Assembly: GCF_017355955.1 (NCBI RefSeq)
Contig: NZ_JAFFID010000001.1
Coordinates: 2,232,001 to 2,296,000 of the forward strand
Direction: 5' to 3'
Source: Sabulibacter ruber
GTDB taxonomy: Bacteria > Bacteroidota > Bacteroidia > Cytophagales > Hymenobacteraceae
Length of the DNA stretch: 64,000 nt
Shown here in pieces: positions 53,261 through 61,698 of the stretch (position 1 is the first letter of the stretch; each line of letters starts with the position of its first letter). The notes under the pieces were generated by a model. It was not told the DNA's origin and made no database searches. It worked only from the letters and a program-made list of their open reading frames with translations. The position numbers and the translations under genes are program-made.

Positions 53261-53327
53261 CTTCTTATCGTTTTAACGCTATTTTTTGCAATTTCGGGCA
53301 GAACCAGCACGCGAGTAGCGCTTGGCT

Positions 53328-54200
53328 ATGCCCGAAAAACTTCCCGTTTACTCCATCCCCGATTTCACCACCGCCCGCCCCCTCTCGCGGGGCATCCACG
53401 TGGCCGACCTGCAGGCGCACCGGAAAACCCACGCCTTTGTGCAGGCACCCCACAAGCATGATTTCTATTTGTTGCTGTACGTGAAAGCCGGTCAGGGCAC
53501 CCATACCATTGATTTCACAGAGTACGCAGTGCAACCGGGCAGTGTCTTCTTTCTCACGCCCGGTCAGGTACACGCCTGGAACCTCACCGATGATACCCAG
53601 GGAACCCTGCTGTTCTTTTCCTCTGAGTTTTACCGTGCCGGCCGCGAAACAGATCCGTTGCGGCAGTTTCCGTATTTTCAGACGTGGCAGCACCCGCCGG
53701 TTCTGTACGCCTCCCCAGATACGCTGCCACCCGTAGAACAGCTCCTGCAGCAGATGCAAAGGGAATACACTACCGCCGCCGCCTTCCAGTCCCAGGCTCT
53801 CCGTGCCTACCTGGAACTGCTTTTGATCCAGTTGGCCAGGCTGTACCCCAAAGCACCCATCGCCCCGGAAGAAAACACCTGGCCGTTTCAACTATACCAG
53901 CTGGAGAGCCTGGTAGAAAAACATTACCTGGAGCATCAATCGGTCAAATTCTACGCCGATGCCCTGCACCTTTCCGCCAAGTACCTGAACGAGCTGTGCA
54001 AACAGAACCTGCGCAAGACCACTTCTGATCTTCTGCAGGAACGGCTGGTGCTGGAAGCCAGACGTTTGCTTACCCACTCGCCGCACCTCAACATTGCGCA
54101 GGTGGCCCATGCCCTGGGCTTTGAGGACAATTCCTATTTCAGCCGATTTTTCAAAAAACACACCGGAAACACCCCGGAGCAATTCCGGCAGAAAGGATAA
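53328..54200 (+). CDS. AraC family transcriptional regulator
   Basis: 290 residues from the ATG at 53328 (MPEKLPVYS); a TTG two codons earlier is less likely. The N-terminal cupin-like sensing domain (HKHDFYLLLYVKAGQGTHTIDF ... GSVFFLTPGQVHAW) may bind a small molecule. The C-terminal two helix-turn-helix units end IAQVAHALGFEDNSYFSRFFKKHTGNTPEQFR, the AraC signature. It lies 101 bases upstream of the sugar dehydrogenase gene in the same direction and could regulate it; this is inference. Confidence 0.92.
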   Translation: MPEKLPVYSIPDFTTARPLSRGIHVADLQAHRKTHAFVQAPHKHDFYLLLYVKAGQGTHTIDFTEYAVQPGSVFFLTPGQVHAWNLTDDTQGTLLFFSSEFYRAGRETDPLRQFPYFQTWQHPPVLYASPDTLPPVEQLLQQMQREYTTAAAFQSQALRAYLELLLIQLARLYPKAPIAPEENTWPFQLYQLESLVEKHYLEHQSVKFYADALHLSAKYLNELCKQNLRKTTSDLLQERLVLEARRLLTHSPHLNIAQVAHALGFEDNSYFSRFFKKHTGNTPEQFRQKG

Positions 54201-54301
54201 ATACGGGTTTTGCGGCTGGTAACCCAATCAAGAACAACCAATTAGCAGCCGCAGGGGTTTAAAGAGTCTGTGACCATACGTTAGACTTAGCTTACTCCCT
54301 C

Positions 54302-55900
54302 ATGATACGCGTTTACCTTCTGCTTTCTGTTGCCCTGCTGATTTCCTGTTTCCATACCCCAACCTCGGCCCAGAACTTAACCGGCCCTAATGGCGAGGTG
54401 TTCACCGTGCGGGTGGTGAAAGACAAACTCAGCGATCCGTGGGAAGTGACCTACGGCCCCGACAACCACCTTTGGGTTACCGAGGCGAAAGGCTACCGCG
54501 TGAGCCGCATCCATCCCACCACCGGAGCCCAAACGGTTGTCCTGGACCTGAACAATGTCCGCCAGTTTCCGCGCTATGACAAGGTTTCAGACTCTATAGA
54601 CGGCGGCAAATCCTGGCCGCAGGGCGGGCTCATGGGCATGGCGCTGCACCCGCAGCTCCTCACGGGCAAACCGTATGTGTACCTGGCGTATGCGTACCGC
54701 TTTGCCGGGGCAAACAAACCGGGCGATGGCTGTGATCCCAACTTTGGCGGCTGCCATTACACCATGCGCGTGGTGCGCTATGATTATGAGCCGAAATCCC
54801 AGAAACTAGCCAATCCTATGGTGCTCTGTGACAGCATCCCGGGCAGCAATGACCACAACTCCGGCCGCTTGCTCATTGCCCCGGTGAACGGCAAAGACTT
54901 CCTGTTCTACACCGTGGGCGACATGGGTGCGGGACAGTTCCACAACGTGGGCCGACCTAACCGGGCGCAACTGACCAGCAGCTATGAAGGCAAAGTGCTG
55001 CGCTTCAACCTGGAGCCAGATGCCGATAAAGGTCCCTTTGACCGCTGGATTCCGAATGATAATCCGTTCACTTCAACCCAGCGGCAGAGCGCCGTCTGGA
55101 GTACCGGCCACCGGAATGCCCAAGGCTTGGCCTATGCCGTGATAGGCGGCACCGGCCGGATCTACTCCAGCGAGCACGGTCCTTTCTCTGATGACGAGAT
55201 CAACATCATTGAACGGGGCAAAAATTACGGACACCCGTTGGTGATTGGCTACAATGACAACAATTACAATGGCCTGGCGGCGGGCGTGAGCAGCCACACC
55301 CAACTGCCCGGTGAGTGGAACACAACTTACCCCACCATCCAGAGCGAAAACGATAACGCGAAAGCTATCGGGAAAGAACTCTACCGGGACCCTATTCTCA
55401 GCTTCTATCCCAATTCCAACGCCTTTATCCGGAATGTCATGACGCAATCCCGGAACGATGAAAAAGCCTCGCCTGAGTGGACCTCTGATGCGCCCAGCAG
55501 CATTGCCGTGTACACTTCCTCGGCCATACCGGGCTGGCAGAACTCCCTGCTTGTTCCCATGCTCAAAACCGGGAAACTGGTACGGGTGAAACTGAACGCC
55601 AACGGCACCGGCACCACCGGCGATACGCTTTCCTACTTCTACAAGAAGCAGACCCGCTACCGTGACCTGGCTATCTCCCCAGACGGCAAAAAGCTGTACG
55701 CGGTGGTAGACAGTTCCTCGGTGACTTCCGGGCCATCGGGCGAGGACCCTAAAGGCAGCCAATACAAAGGTTCCTTACTGGAGTTTACGTACGTGAAAGG
55801 CGGAACTGCTTTGAAAAACGCTACCGGCGCAGTACCCGAGAAGAAGCAGGTGACAGGTTCAAAAGAAGCAACCAACCTTCCAAGGCAAAGACGCAAATAA
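54302..55900 (+). CDS. PQQ-dependent sugar dehydrogenase-like secreted protein (GdhB/Asd family)
   Basis: 532 residues with a signal peptide (cleavage near SAQNL). Six-bladed propeller of soluble quinoprotein glucose dehydrogenases: LSDPWEVTYGPDNHLWVTE, PQGGLMGMALHPQL, DHNSGRLLIAP and STGHRNAQGLAY / SSEHGPFSDDEINII carry the expected catalytic His and PQQ/calcium-binding residues. It probably oxidises aldoses in the periplasm. No PQQ biosynthesis genes lie in this window, so the cofactor may come from elsewhere. The tail after about residue 500 is Lys-rich and not part of the fold. Confidence 0.87.
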   Translation: MIRVYLLLSVALLISCFHTPTSAQNLTGPNGEVFTVRVVKDKLSDPWEVTYGPDNHLWVTEAKGYRVSRIHPTTGAQTVVLDLNNVRQFPRYDKVSDSIDGGKSWPQGGLMGMALHPQLLTGKPYVYLAYAYRFAGANKPGDGCDPNFGGCHYTMRVVRYDYEPKSQKLANPMVLCDSIPGSNDHNSGRLLIAPVNGKDFLFYTVGDMGAGQFHNVGRPNRAQLTSSYEGKVLRFNLEPDADKGPFDRWIPNDNPFTSTQRQSAVWSTGHRNAQGLAYAVIGGTGRIYSSEHGPFSDDEINIIERGKNYGHPLVIGYNDNNYNGLAAGVSSHTQLPGEWNTTYPTIQSENDNAKAIGKELYRDPILSFYPNSNAFIRNVMTQSRNDEKASPEWTSDAPSSIAVYTSSAIPGWQNSLLVPMLKTGKLVRVKLNANGTGTTGDTLSYFYKKQTRYRDLAISPDGKKLYAVVDSSSVTSGPSGEDPKGSQYKGSLLEFTYVKGGTALKNATGAVPEKKQVTGSKEATNLPRQRRK

Positions 55901-55913
55901 TAGGCTTTGCTGC

Positions 55914-55953
55914 CGTTTCAGGCTTGTTTTCCGGAAAAGAAGCTGGAAACGGA
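55914..55953. repeat. R1 dispersed palindrome, copy after the sugar dehydrogenase
   Basis: CCGTTTCAGGCTTGTTTTCCGG followed by AAAAGAAGCTGGAAACGG and then ATTTTT; it may also terminate transcription. Confidence 0.75.
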
Positions 55954-56015
55954 TTTTTAAAAAAACAGGAACTGGCTACAGAGGTCAACCACCCCAAAGC
56001 CCTCTACCCTCTTAT

Positions 56016-56102
56016 GTCATCCTGAAAGGATCTTGTGGGCCAACTGTTCTGGCGTTTATGCGAAGCCTGTCTAGTTTGTTCACATGATCTTTCCAAGATG
56101 AC
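56016..56102. repeat. R2 element, copy 4 (87 bp)
   Basis: Starts GTCATCCTGAAAGGATCTTG, identical to copy 1, and ends ACATGATCTTTCCAAGATGAC. Confidence 0.85.
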
Positions 56103-56117
56103 AGATGAGAGGTTGAG

Positions 56118-56447
56118 TTACTTCACTTTAAACTTCTGCTTGCCAGTGAGCAACTGGAAGAACAGCACAAAGTCTGAGGCCAGGCTGTAGAGCGGGTATT
56201 TGAAAGTGGCGGGTTTGTTTTTCTCAAAGAAGAAGTGCCCCACCCACGCAAAACCGTAGCCAATCACCGGCAGCCACCACAACCAACCATATTGCCCAAA
56301 AGCAAATGCCACGATCATGAGCAAAAGCAACAACCAGGTCCCTGTGAAATGTAGCACGCGGCTGGTGGTGTTCTGGTGTTCTGAAAGGTAGAACGGATAG
56401 AACTCCTTGAAAGACCTGATGCGGGGTGATAGATTAGACTGGGGCAT
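56118..56447 (-). CDS. DUF962/Mpo1-like small membrane protein
   Basis: 109 residues. SFKEFYPFYLSEHQNTTSRVLHFTGT and the second motif FAWVGHFFFEKNKPATFKYPLYSLASDF are the two conserved His-containing blocks of the Mpo1/DUF962 family, separated by two hydrophobic helices. Yeast Mpo1 is an iron-dependent dioxygenase of 2-hydroxy fatty acids. A lipid-related role is plausible because Bacteroidota make sphingolipids and hydroxy fatty acids, but this is inference. Confidence 0.85.
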   Translation of the reverse strand: MPQSNLSPRIRSFKEFYPFYLSEHQNTTSRVLHFTGTWLLLLLMIVAFAFGQYGWLWWLPVIGYGFAWVGHFFFEKNKPATFKYPLYSLASDFVLFFQLLTGKQKFKVK

Positions 56448-56475
56448 AAGCTATATACATTAAGCCAGATATACA

Positions 56476-57018
56476 TCAGTGATTTTGTTTCAAATCAAAA
56501 AGATAAGGAGTGCCTTCGCTCCTTATCTTACCTCCAAACTGCTTATACGCAGGATAGTCAACCCAATACACAGTACTGTCTTTGCTGTCTCTAGCTACTA
56601 CTAATTGAAGCAACTCATTATTGATAAGTACCTCTACTCTTTTATGATCAATGCCGGTGGTGTGATTTGTTGGGATAGATTTAAAATCTTGTAGCACCTG
56701 AATCAATGGCATAGGATGAATAATTTTTTGCCCCTCTACATATAGAGCATCTCTCTGCTCATTAAACCTCTTTAGTTTAGAAGCGACTTGTGCCTGAGCC
56801 AACTTTTCGAATGCAAAACCTCCTACAAACAAAATCAGACCAGAAAGAACCGTAGCAGAAAAACTTATTCTAATAAACTTGTCCTTAAATACCTGAATAA
56901 AATCCCCCACACTTTTGATTCCTGACACTATCATTCCTGCCCCTAAAAGAAACGAGACAAAGAAAGACAGTATGTAAATCCAGAAATTGACACGTAGAAT
57001 GTAATCAAAGAAGATCAT
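56476..57018 (-). CDS. Hypothetical membrane protein with two N-terminal helices
   Basis: 180 residues, family not recognised. Helices at about 12-33 (IYILSFFVSFLLGAGMIVSG) and 52-68 (FSATVLSGLILFVGGFAF) are followed by a short coiled-coil-like stretch (EKLAQAQVASKLKRFNEQRD) and a soluble, probably extracytoplasmic domain of about 90 residues. Third codon positions are AT-rich compared with both neighbours, so it may have been acquired separately. It lies 27 bases after the PolX/PHP gene on the same strand and may be co-transcribed. Confidence 0.65.
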   Translation of the reverse strand: MIFFDYILRVNFWIYILSFFVSFLLGAGMIVSGIKSVGDFIQVFKDKFIRISFSATVLSGLILFVGGFAFEKLAQAQVASKLKRFNEQRDALYVEGQKIIHPMPLIQVLQDFKSIPTNHTTGIDHKRVEVLINNELLQLVVARDSKDSTVYWVDYPAYKQFGGKIRSEGTPYLFDLKQNH

Positions 57019-57045
57019 GCCGTAGGTAAAGTATTTGAGGTAAAT

Positions 57046-58755
57046 CTAAATCCCCTTCGCCCGCTTACGTTCCTCAAAATACGTGGCTACTTCTTCCCGG
57101 GTCTTCGCGTTGAAGGTCATTTCTGGGGTTAAGCCGCCTTTGCGGCCTACCAGCACGCCGTAGCGCATGTCTTCGTAGCCGCGCATGCTGTGGGCATCGG
57201 GGTTGATGCTCAGGAGCACGTTCTGGCTGAGGGCGTATTCTACCCAGCGCCAATCCAGGTCCAGGCGCCACGGGTTGGCATTGATTTCTATGATCACCTG
57301 GTTTGCGGCGCAGGCGTCAATCACGGCTTTGTGGTCAATAGGGTAGCCTTCGCGGCGCAACAGTAGTCGGCCGGTAGGGTGCCCCAGCATGGTGGTGTAC
57401 GGGTTCTGGATGGCCGTGAGCAAGCGGTCAGTGGCTTTCACCATATCCATTTTCAGGTTGCTGTGGATAGAGGCCACAATGAAGTCAAAGGAAGCCAGCA
57501 CGTCATTGTCATAGTCCAGCGAGCCATCGGAAAGGATATCAGACTCAATGCCTTTGAAGATGCGGAACGGTCCCAGCTGTTGGTTCAGGTGGTCAATTTC
57601 TTTGTGCTGTTCCTTGATCCGGAATTCGTTCAATCCGTTGGCATAGTACGCCGATTTGGAGTGGTCGCAGATGCCCAGGTATTGGTAGCCCAGTTGCTGG
57701 CAGTGCACCGCCATCTGCTCCAGGGTATGCGCGCCGTCTGAGTAGGTGCTGTGGTTGTGCACGGTGCCTTTCAGGTCTGCATCGGTGAGGAGCGTGGGCA
57801 ATTTGTTTTCCCGGGCCAGTTCCAGCACGCGCAGGCTTTCGCGCAGTTCCGGCGCGATGTACGGCAATTTTACCCGTTGGAAAATCTCTTCCTCAGACGC
57901 GGCAGGTTCCCCGTAGGCTTCGGCCATGAGCGTGTCGCCGCTGTCGTTCAGGGGTTGGGTGAGCCAGTGCGGATTAGCCGAGTACAGCAGCACCTGGTTG
58001 GCGAAGCGGCGCTCCGGCACCAGGCGCACTTCTACCTTCAGACCGGTTGTGTCTACCAGTCCGCGCCACACAAACGGCCCGGAAACCGATTCCTGCGGCG
58101 AGATACCCGGCAGTTCGGTCAGGAAGTTGGGCCAAATGGCATCATCGTTCAAACTCAGCAGGAACTGCAAAGTTTCCACGGTCTCCATGTTGCGGCGGAT
58201 CTCGCCCACAATCTCGGCGGCGGTGGTTTCTGGCCTGTTTTTCAGGAAAGAGAGCAATTCCAGCGCCAGGGGTTCTGCCTCGGCCCAGAGCACCTTGCCT
58301 TTGTTGGCCTCGGTGTACTGCAGGCCCTGTAAAATGGTCTCCTGGGTTTTCGCCCCGAAGCCTTTCAGCTTAGACACCTCGTTTTTCTCGCAGGCCTCGC
58401 GCAGCCCTTCAATGGTATCCACGCCCAGGTCTTTCCAGATGGTTTTGATCTTCTTGGGGCCAATGCCTTTGATGTTGAGCATCTGCACCACGCCCTCAGG
58501 GGTGGTTTCCAGGAGGCGGGCCAAGTCGGCGTGGGTACCGGTCTGGATGGCTTCCATGATCTTGGCGGCCATGCCCTTGCCAATGCCATCCAGCTTCTCT
58601 AACTGGCTTTGGTCCATCTGGTGGATGGGCGACTCCAGGCGTTCCAGCACCATCACGGCGTTGGTGTATGATTTTATCTTGAACGGGTTCTCGTCGTGCA
58701 GCTCCATCAGGGAAGCCGTCAGCCGGAACATACGGATGAGTTCTTTATTCTCCAC
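57046..58755 (-). CDS. PolX-like protein: HhH domains, degenerate Pol beta domain, intact PHP domain
   Basis: 569 residues if started at the GTG at 58755 (ENKELIRMFRLTASL, the usual family start); the open frame reaches ATG 58842 but crosses a TATCTTTG promoter box. N-terminal helix-hairpin-helix motifs (KLDGIGKGMAAKI, NIKGIGPKKIKTIWKDLG, LKGFGAKTQE) are followed by the polymerase domain, in which the expected GDLD is ETLQ and the third Asp (VDLR) is VEVR. The PHP part keeps its metal residues (HNHSTYSDG, CDHSKSAYY, GIESDIL, SIHSN, GHPTGR, INPDAHS). So it looks polymerase-dead but may be a working 3'-5' exonuclease or phosphoesterase in repair. Confidence 0.88.
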   Translation of the reverse strand: MENKELIRMFRLTASLMELHDENPFKIKSYTNAVMVLERLESPIHQMDQSQLEKLDGIGKGMAAKIMEAIQTGTHADLARLLETTPEGVVQMLNIKGIGPKKIKTIWKDLGVDTIEGLREACEKNEVSKLKGFGAKTQETILQGLQYTEANKGKVLWAEAEPLALELLSFLKNRPETTAAEIVGEIRRNMETVETLQFLLSLNDDAIWPNFLTELPGISPQESVSGPFVWRGLVDTTGLKVEVRLVPERRFANQVLLYSANPHWLTQPLNDSGDTLMAEAYGEPAASEEEIFQRVKLPYIAPELRESLRVLELARENKLPTLLTDADLKGTVHNHSTYSDGAHTLEQMAVHCQQLGYQYLGICDHSKSAYYANGLNEFRIKEQHKEIDHLNQQLGPFRIFKGIESDILSDGSLDYDNDVLASFDFIVASIHSNLKMDMVKATDRLLTAIQNPYTTMLGHPTGRLLLRREGYPIDHKAVIDACAANQVIIEINANPWRLDLDWRWVEYALSQNVLLSINPDAHSMRGYEDMRYGVLVGRKGGLTPEMTFNAKTREEVATYFEERKRAKGI

Positions 58756-58783
58756 AGGGTTGGGTTTGTCAAAAAGTGGTGAA

Positions 58784-58791
58784 CAAAGATA
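58784..58791 (-). promoter_or_regulatory. Bacteroidota -7 element TATCTTTG for the PolX-like gene
   Basis: Read on the minus strand: an exact TAnnTTTG match about 29 bases before the proposed GTG start. It would place the transcript start downstream of the ATG at 58842, favouring the GTG. Confidence 0.5.
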
Positions 58792-58987
58792 CGTAAGTTC
58801 AGGCTCAGTTATGAGGCTTGTGTTCTGCCGGCCCTTGCACATTTACCCAAGCAATGTCTGCGTTTTTCAATCGTTTTAGGTAAAACAGCCATAAAACGTA
58901 GCCGGAGCAGCGGGCAAAGGGATGCATTTTTTTGTATATTGTGGCTGGTTTGCTGGTGGGTGAATGCATGGGCAAGCCAATACACAC

Positions 58988-59383
58988 ATGAAACAATTCT
59001 TTTTGTTGGGCTTGGTGGTACTGGTCTTGATGGGCGCCAAATGCGGCGAGGGTACTGACTTACCCGCCGCCGTGTACGGCCAAACCTGGTTGCATTCGCA
59101 CGAAGAAGACTCTGCCGATGTCAGGACGTACCGGCCCAATACCTTTGATTTCCCGCCCTCGCGCGGGCGCACCGGTTTCATGCTGCAGCCAGACGGCTCG
59201 TTCATGCGCTACGGCATAGCCCCCACCGACGGACTGGAAGAACAGCCCGGCAAGTGGGAAGGCAAAGGCAAAAATCTCCTGCGCATCACCTTTGACAATC
59301 CCAAACACAAACCCGAGGAGCTTGAGGTACTTTCGGTTTCACCTGAAAAACTCAAAATCCGCCGGAAAACATCCTCTGACTAG
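58988..59383 (+). CDS. Small exported protein, possibly lipoprotein, function unknown
   Basis: 131 residues from the ATG at 58988, chosen because MKQFFLLGLVVLVLMGAKC is a signal sequence; the frame's earlier ATG adds eight polar residues (MHGQANTH). Cys follows Lys, an unusual residue just before a lipobox Cys, so lipidation is uncertain. The mature part resembles small lipocalin-like sheet proteins: TWLHSHEED, GRTGFMLQPDGSFMRYG, QPGKWEGKGKNLLRITF, LSVSPEKLKIRRK. It stands alone, divergent from the PolX-like gene. Confidence 0.65.
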   Translation: MKQFFLLGLVVLVLMGAKCGEGTDLPAAVYGQTWLHSHEEDSADVRTYRPNTFDFPPSRGRTGFMLQPDGSFMRYGIAPTDGLEEQPGKWEGKGKNLLRITFDNPKHKPEELEVLSVSPEKLKIRRKTSSD

Positions 59384-59448
59384 AAACCTTTAATCTTTAA
59401 CCTGAGCAAGGATTCGTCTTCTAGACCCGCCCTTGCTTTTACTTACTT

Positions 59449-59853
59449 ATGAACTACTGGCTCGTTAAAACTGAACCTGAGAAGTACGCCTGGTCTGATT
59501 TACAGCGCGATGGACAAACCACCTGGGATGGCGTCCGTAATTTTCAGGCCAGAAACAATTTACAGCAAATGAAAGAAGGAGACCCCGTGTTGTATTACCA
59601 CAGCGTCTCTGAAAAAGCCATCATTGGGGTGGCAAAAGTGAGCAAAGAAGCCTACCCAGACCCCACCGCCGACGATCCCAGATGGGTGGCGGTTACGTTG
59701 GTGCCAGAGCAGGCCTTTGCCAAACCGGTTACCCTTGACCAAATCAAGAAAGACGAGCGGTTGCAGAACATTGCGCTGCTGAGGCAATCCCGTTTGTCTG
59801 TGATGCCGTTAAAGCCCGAGGAGTTTGACCTCTTATTGAGCCTGGGCCAGTAA
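59449..59853 (+). CDS. EVE domain protein
   Basis: 134 residues, essentially one EVE domain: MNYWLVKTEPEKYAWSDLQRD, TTWDGVRNFQARNNLQQMKEGDPVLYYHS and AIIGVAKVSKEAYPDPTADDPRWVAV are hallmark blocks of this PUA-like fold. EVE proteins bind modified bases in DNA or RNA. Here it is free-standing, not fused to a nuclease, as in the housekeeping branch. No restriction system lies nearby. Confidence 0.93.
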   Translation: MNYWLVKTEPEKYAWSDLQRDGQTTWDGVRNFQARNNLQQMKEGDPVLYYHSVSEKAIIGVAKVSKEAYPDPTADDPRWVAVTLVPEQAFAKPVTLDQIKKDERLQNIALLRQSRLSVMPLKPEEFDLLLSLGQ

Positions 59854-59922
59854 CAGGTCAGACCCGTTGAGGTAGGTAGCCGGCGTTTTTATTGTTTCCT
59901 TGAATTCTTTTAAAAACACCGT

Positions 59923-61473
59923 ATGATCACATTGATCAGAAATACTTCTTATCTGTTCCTGCTCCTTCTTTTTTGCTGGAGCTGGACTTTTTCTGCCCAT
60001 GCGCGCCAGAAAAACAAGGATAAGGAAAAGCCGGCGCCGCCTGCCCAAACCTACCGGGCAGAGTTTGAAAGCAACTCCTTTGACGATGACCACACCGTGC
60101 AGGCCTTGCCAGACACGTCTATTCTGGTGGTTTCCACTAAAAACAACTCCTGGTTTGGCAACGATGATTTCCTTGTAACCAAGTATAACCGGGAGCTGAA
60201 ACAGGTTTGGCAGGAAAAATATGAGCACAAGGCAAACCATACCTTAGAGCTGATAACGGCAGACCGCAAGCATATCTATCTGTTGTTTTCCACCGCCTCC
60301 AGCAAAAAGTTGGTGCTTTACCAACTGAACTCCGCCACCGGCAAAGGCACCTCCAGTGAGCACACCCTGCCTTCTTCCTACATCAACATCAAAGAAATGG
60401 CAGCCGTTGACGGGCAGGTGTTCCTAAGCGGGCTAGACCGGCAAAACCTGAACATGCTGCACCTTAACCCCAGGGAAGAGGAAATCAAGCTTCTGCCCGC
60501 GGTGTTTGGGATGGAAGATGACCTGGGCGAGTTCAGGGTAGACACGCTGACCAAAGCCGTGGAATTTGTAGTGGCTGAGTCAAACGGCTGGCGTTCACGG
60601 GTGCAGACCAAGCGCATGAACACCAAAGGCGATGTGATTGGCACCTACTTCATCCAGCCCGAGATGGATTGGCGCAATGACAACACCCTGCAGGGCGGCC
60701 GCCTCACCCCCGGCGATACGCTCAGCAAAAGGGTCATTGGCACCTACGGCCACCGTACCTCTATCTTCTCCAAAGGCCTTTTCACCAGCGACCTTTCCGG
60801 CAACCTGCAGTACTATGATTTCAGCAAACTGGGCCACTTCTTTGAATACCTGTCACCGCGCGCCGAGCGCCGCATGAAGGCGAAGTTTGCCCGCCAGGAA
60901 GCCAAAGGCAAACCGCTGGTACTGCGCTACCGCATGCTGCTGCACCCGGTTATTCCGCATCCGCAGGGCTACGCCATTGTGGGCGAGATTTACTATCCGC
61001 AGTACCGCAACAATACCCTCAACCAATTCACTTACATCAACGGCCGGTACCCAGACCTGCGCGACACCCGCTCCAATTTTGACGGTTACCGGTTCACCCA
61101 CGCCATTGTCTGCGTTTTTGACAAACAAGGCAAGCTGCTCTGGGACAACTCCTACAAGCTGAAGAATCTCACCTACCCGGTTCTGGCCCCCACCGTAGAG
61201 GCGGGCGTGAGCGAATCCGGAAACATCACCCTGGTGTACCCAGACGAAGAGTACATCTGGCATAAAACCCTGAAACCAAACGTGTCTTTGTCTAACGAAG
61301 AGAAAGTGGAGGTAAAACTGCAGGAAGACTCTGAAAAGATGCTGGCCAGCAACGAAGAAGGAATTATCCATTTTTACGGCAGCAACTTTGTGGCTTTCGG
61401 GTTTCAGCGCATCAAACCAAACTCGGGCCAGGCGCGCACCGTTTTCTACCTGCAGAACATGCTGTTTGAGTAG
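59923..61473 (+). CDS. Secreted protein of unknown function, propeller-like
   Basis: 516 residues with a signal peptide (LFLLLLFCWSWTFSAHAR) and a Lys/Glu/Pro linker. The rest alternates short beta strands and charged loops (DTSILVVSTKNNSWFGNDDFLVTKYNREL, KHIYLLFSTASSKKLVLYQL, QGYAIVGEIYYPQY, HAIVCVFDKQGKLLWDNSYKL), a pattern suggesting beta-propeller blades, but no named repeat was recognised. It is a single gene between the EVE gene and pyrR. Exported location is supported; function is unknown. Confidence 0.7.
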   Translation: MITLIRNTSYLFLLLLFCWSWTFSAHARQKNKDKEKPAPPAQTYRAEFESNSFDDDHTVQALPDTSILVVSTKNNSWFGNDDFLVTKYNRELKQVWQEKYEHKANHTLELITADRKHIYLLFSTASSKKLVLYQLNSATGKGTSSEHTLPSSYINIKEMAAVDGQVFLSGLDRQNLNMLHLNPREEEIKLLPAVFGMEDDLGEFRVDTLTKAVEFVVAESNGWRSRVQTKRMNTKGDVIGTYFIQPEMDWRNDNTLQGGRLTPGDTLSKRVIGTYGHRTSIFSKGLFTSDLSGNLQYYDFSKLGHFFEYLSPRAERRMKAKFARQEAKGKPLVLRYRMLLHPVIPHPQGYAIVGEIYYPQYRNNTLNQFTYINGRYPDLRDTRSNFDGYRFTHAIVCVFDKQGKLLWDNSYKLKNLTYPVLAPTVEAGVSESGNITLVYPDEEYIWHKTLKPNVSLSNEEKVEVKLQEDSEKMLASNEEGIIHFYGSNFVAFGFQRIKPNSGQARTVFYLQNMLFE

Positions 61474-61525
61474 AACACTATAACGGCCGGTTCTCAGAGA
61501 ATTAGCTCTGCGTCTAATGCGTGCC

Positions 61526-61555
61526 AAACGCTGTTCTTGGATTCAGGGCGTTTTT
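61526..61555 (+). terminator. Probable terminator after the secreted propeller-like gene
   Basis: AAACGC..TG and CA..GCGTTT pair with a 2-base bulge, followed by TTTTT. Confidence 0.6.
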
Positions 61556-61676
61556 ACCGCGTTTTGCAGAAAAGAAGGTAAAATCAGTGGCGCTGGTTTC
61601 GCCTGCCCGTGGGTTTTACCAACTCGCTTCCAGCAGATAATTCTCTTTTTTAGTGCCACGGCTGCCGGTAAGTCTT

Positions 61677-61684
61677 TATATTTG
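61677..61684 (+). promoter_or_regulatory. Bacteroidota -7 element TATATTTG of the pyrR-pyrB operon
   Basis: Exact TAnnTTTG match ending 14 bases before the pyrR ATG. It predicts a leader of only a few bases, leaving no room for an attenuator between promoter and gene. The -33 box is unclear. Confidence 0.5.
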
Positions 61685-61698
61685 CCCAAAACCTGGCC

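Noticed and set aside
58756..58842. Upstream extension of the PolX-like protein to ATG 58842
   Set aside because: It crosses a TATCTTTG promoter box, and the family normally starts with the ENKEL segment that follows the GTG at 58755.
57751..58879. Long plus-strand frames opposite the PolX-like gene
   Set aside because: Shadows of a well-conserved minus-strand gene; the translations are low-complexity and lack domain motifs.
61485..61510. TCTCAGAGAATTAGC as a possible PyrR-binding loop
   Set aside because: Only a short resemblance to the known binding loop, and it lies upstream of the only good pyrR promoter box.
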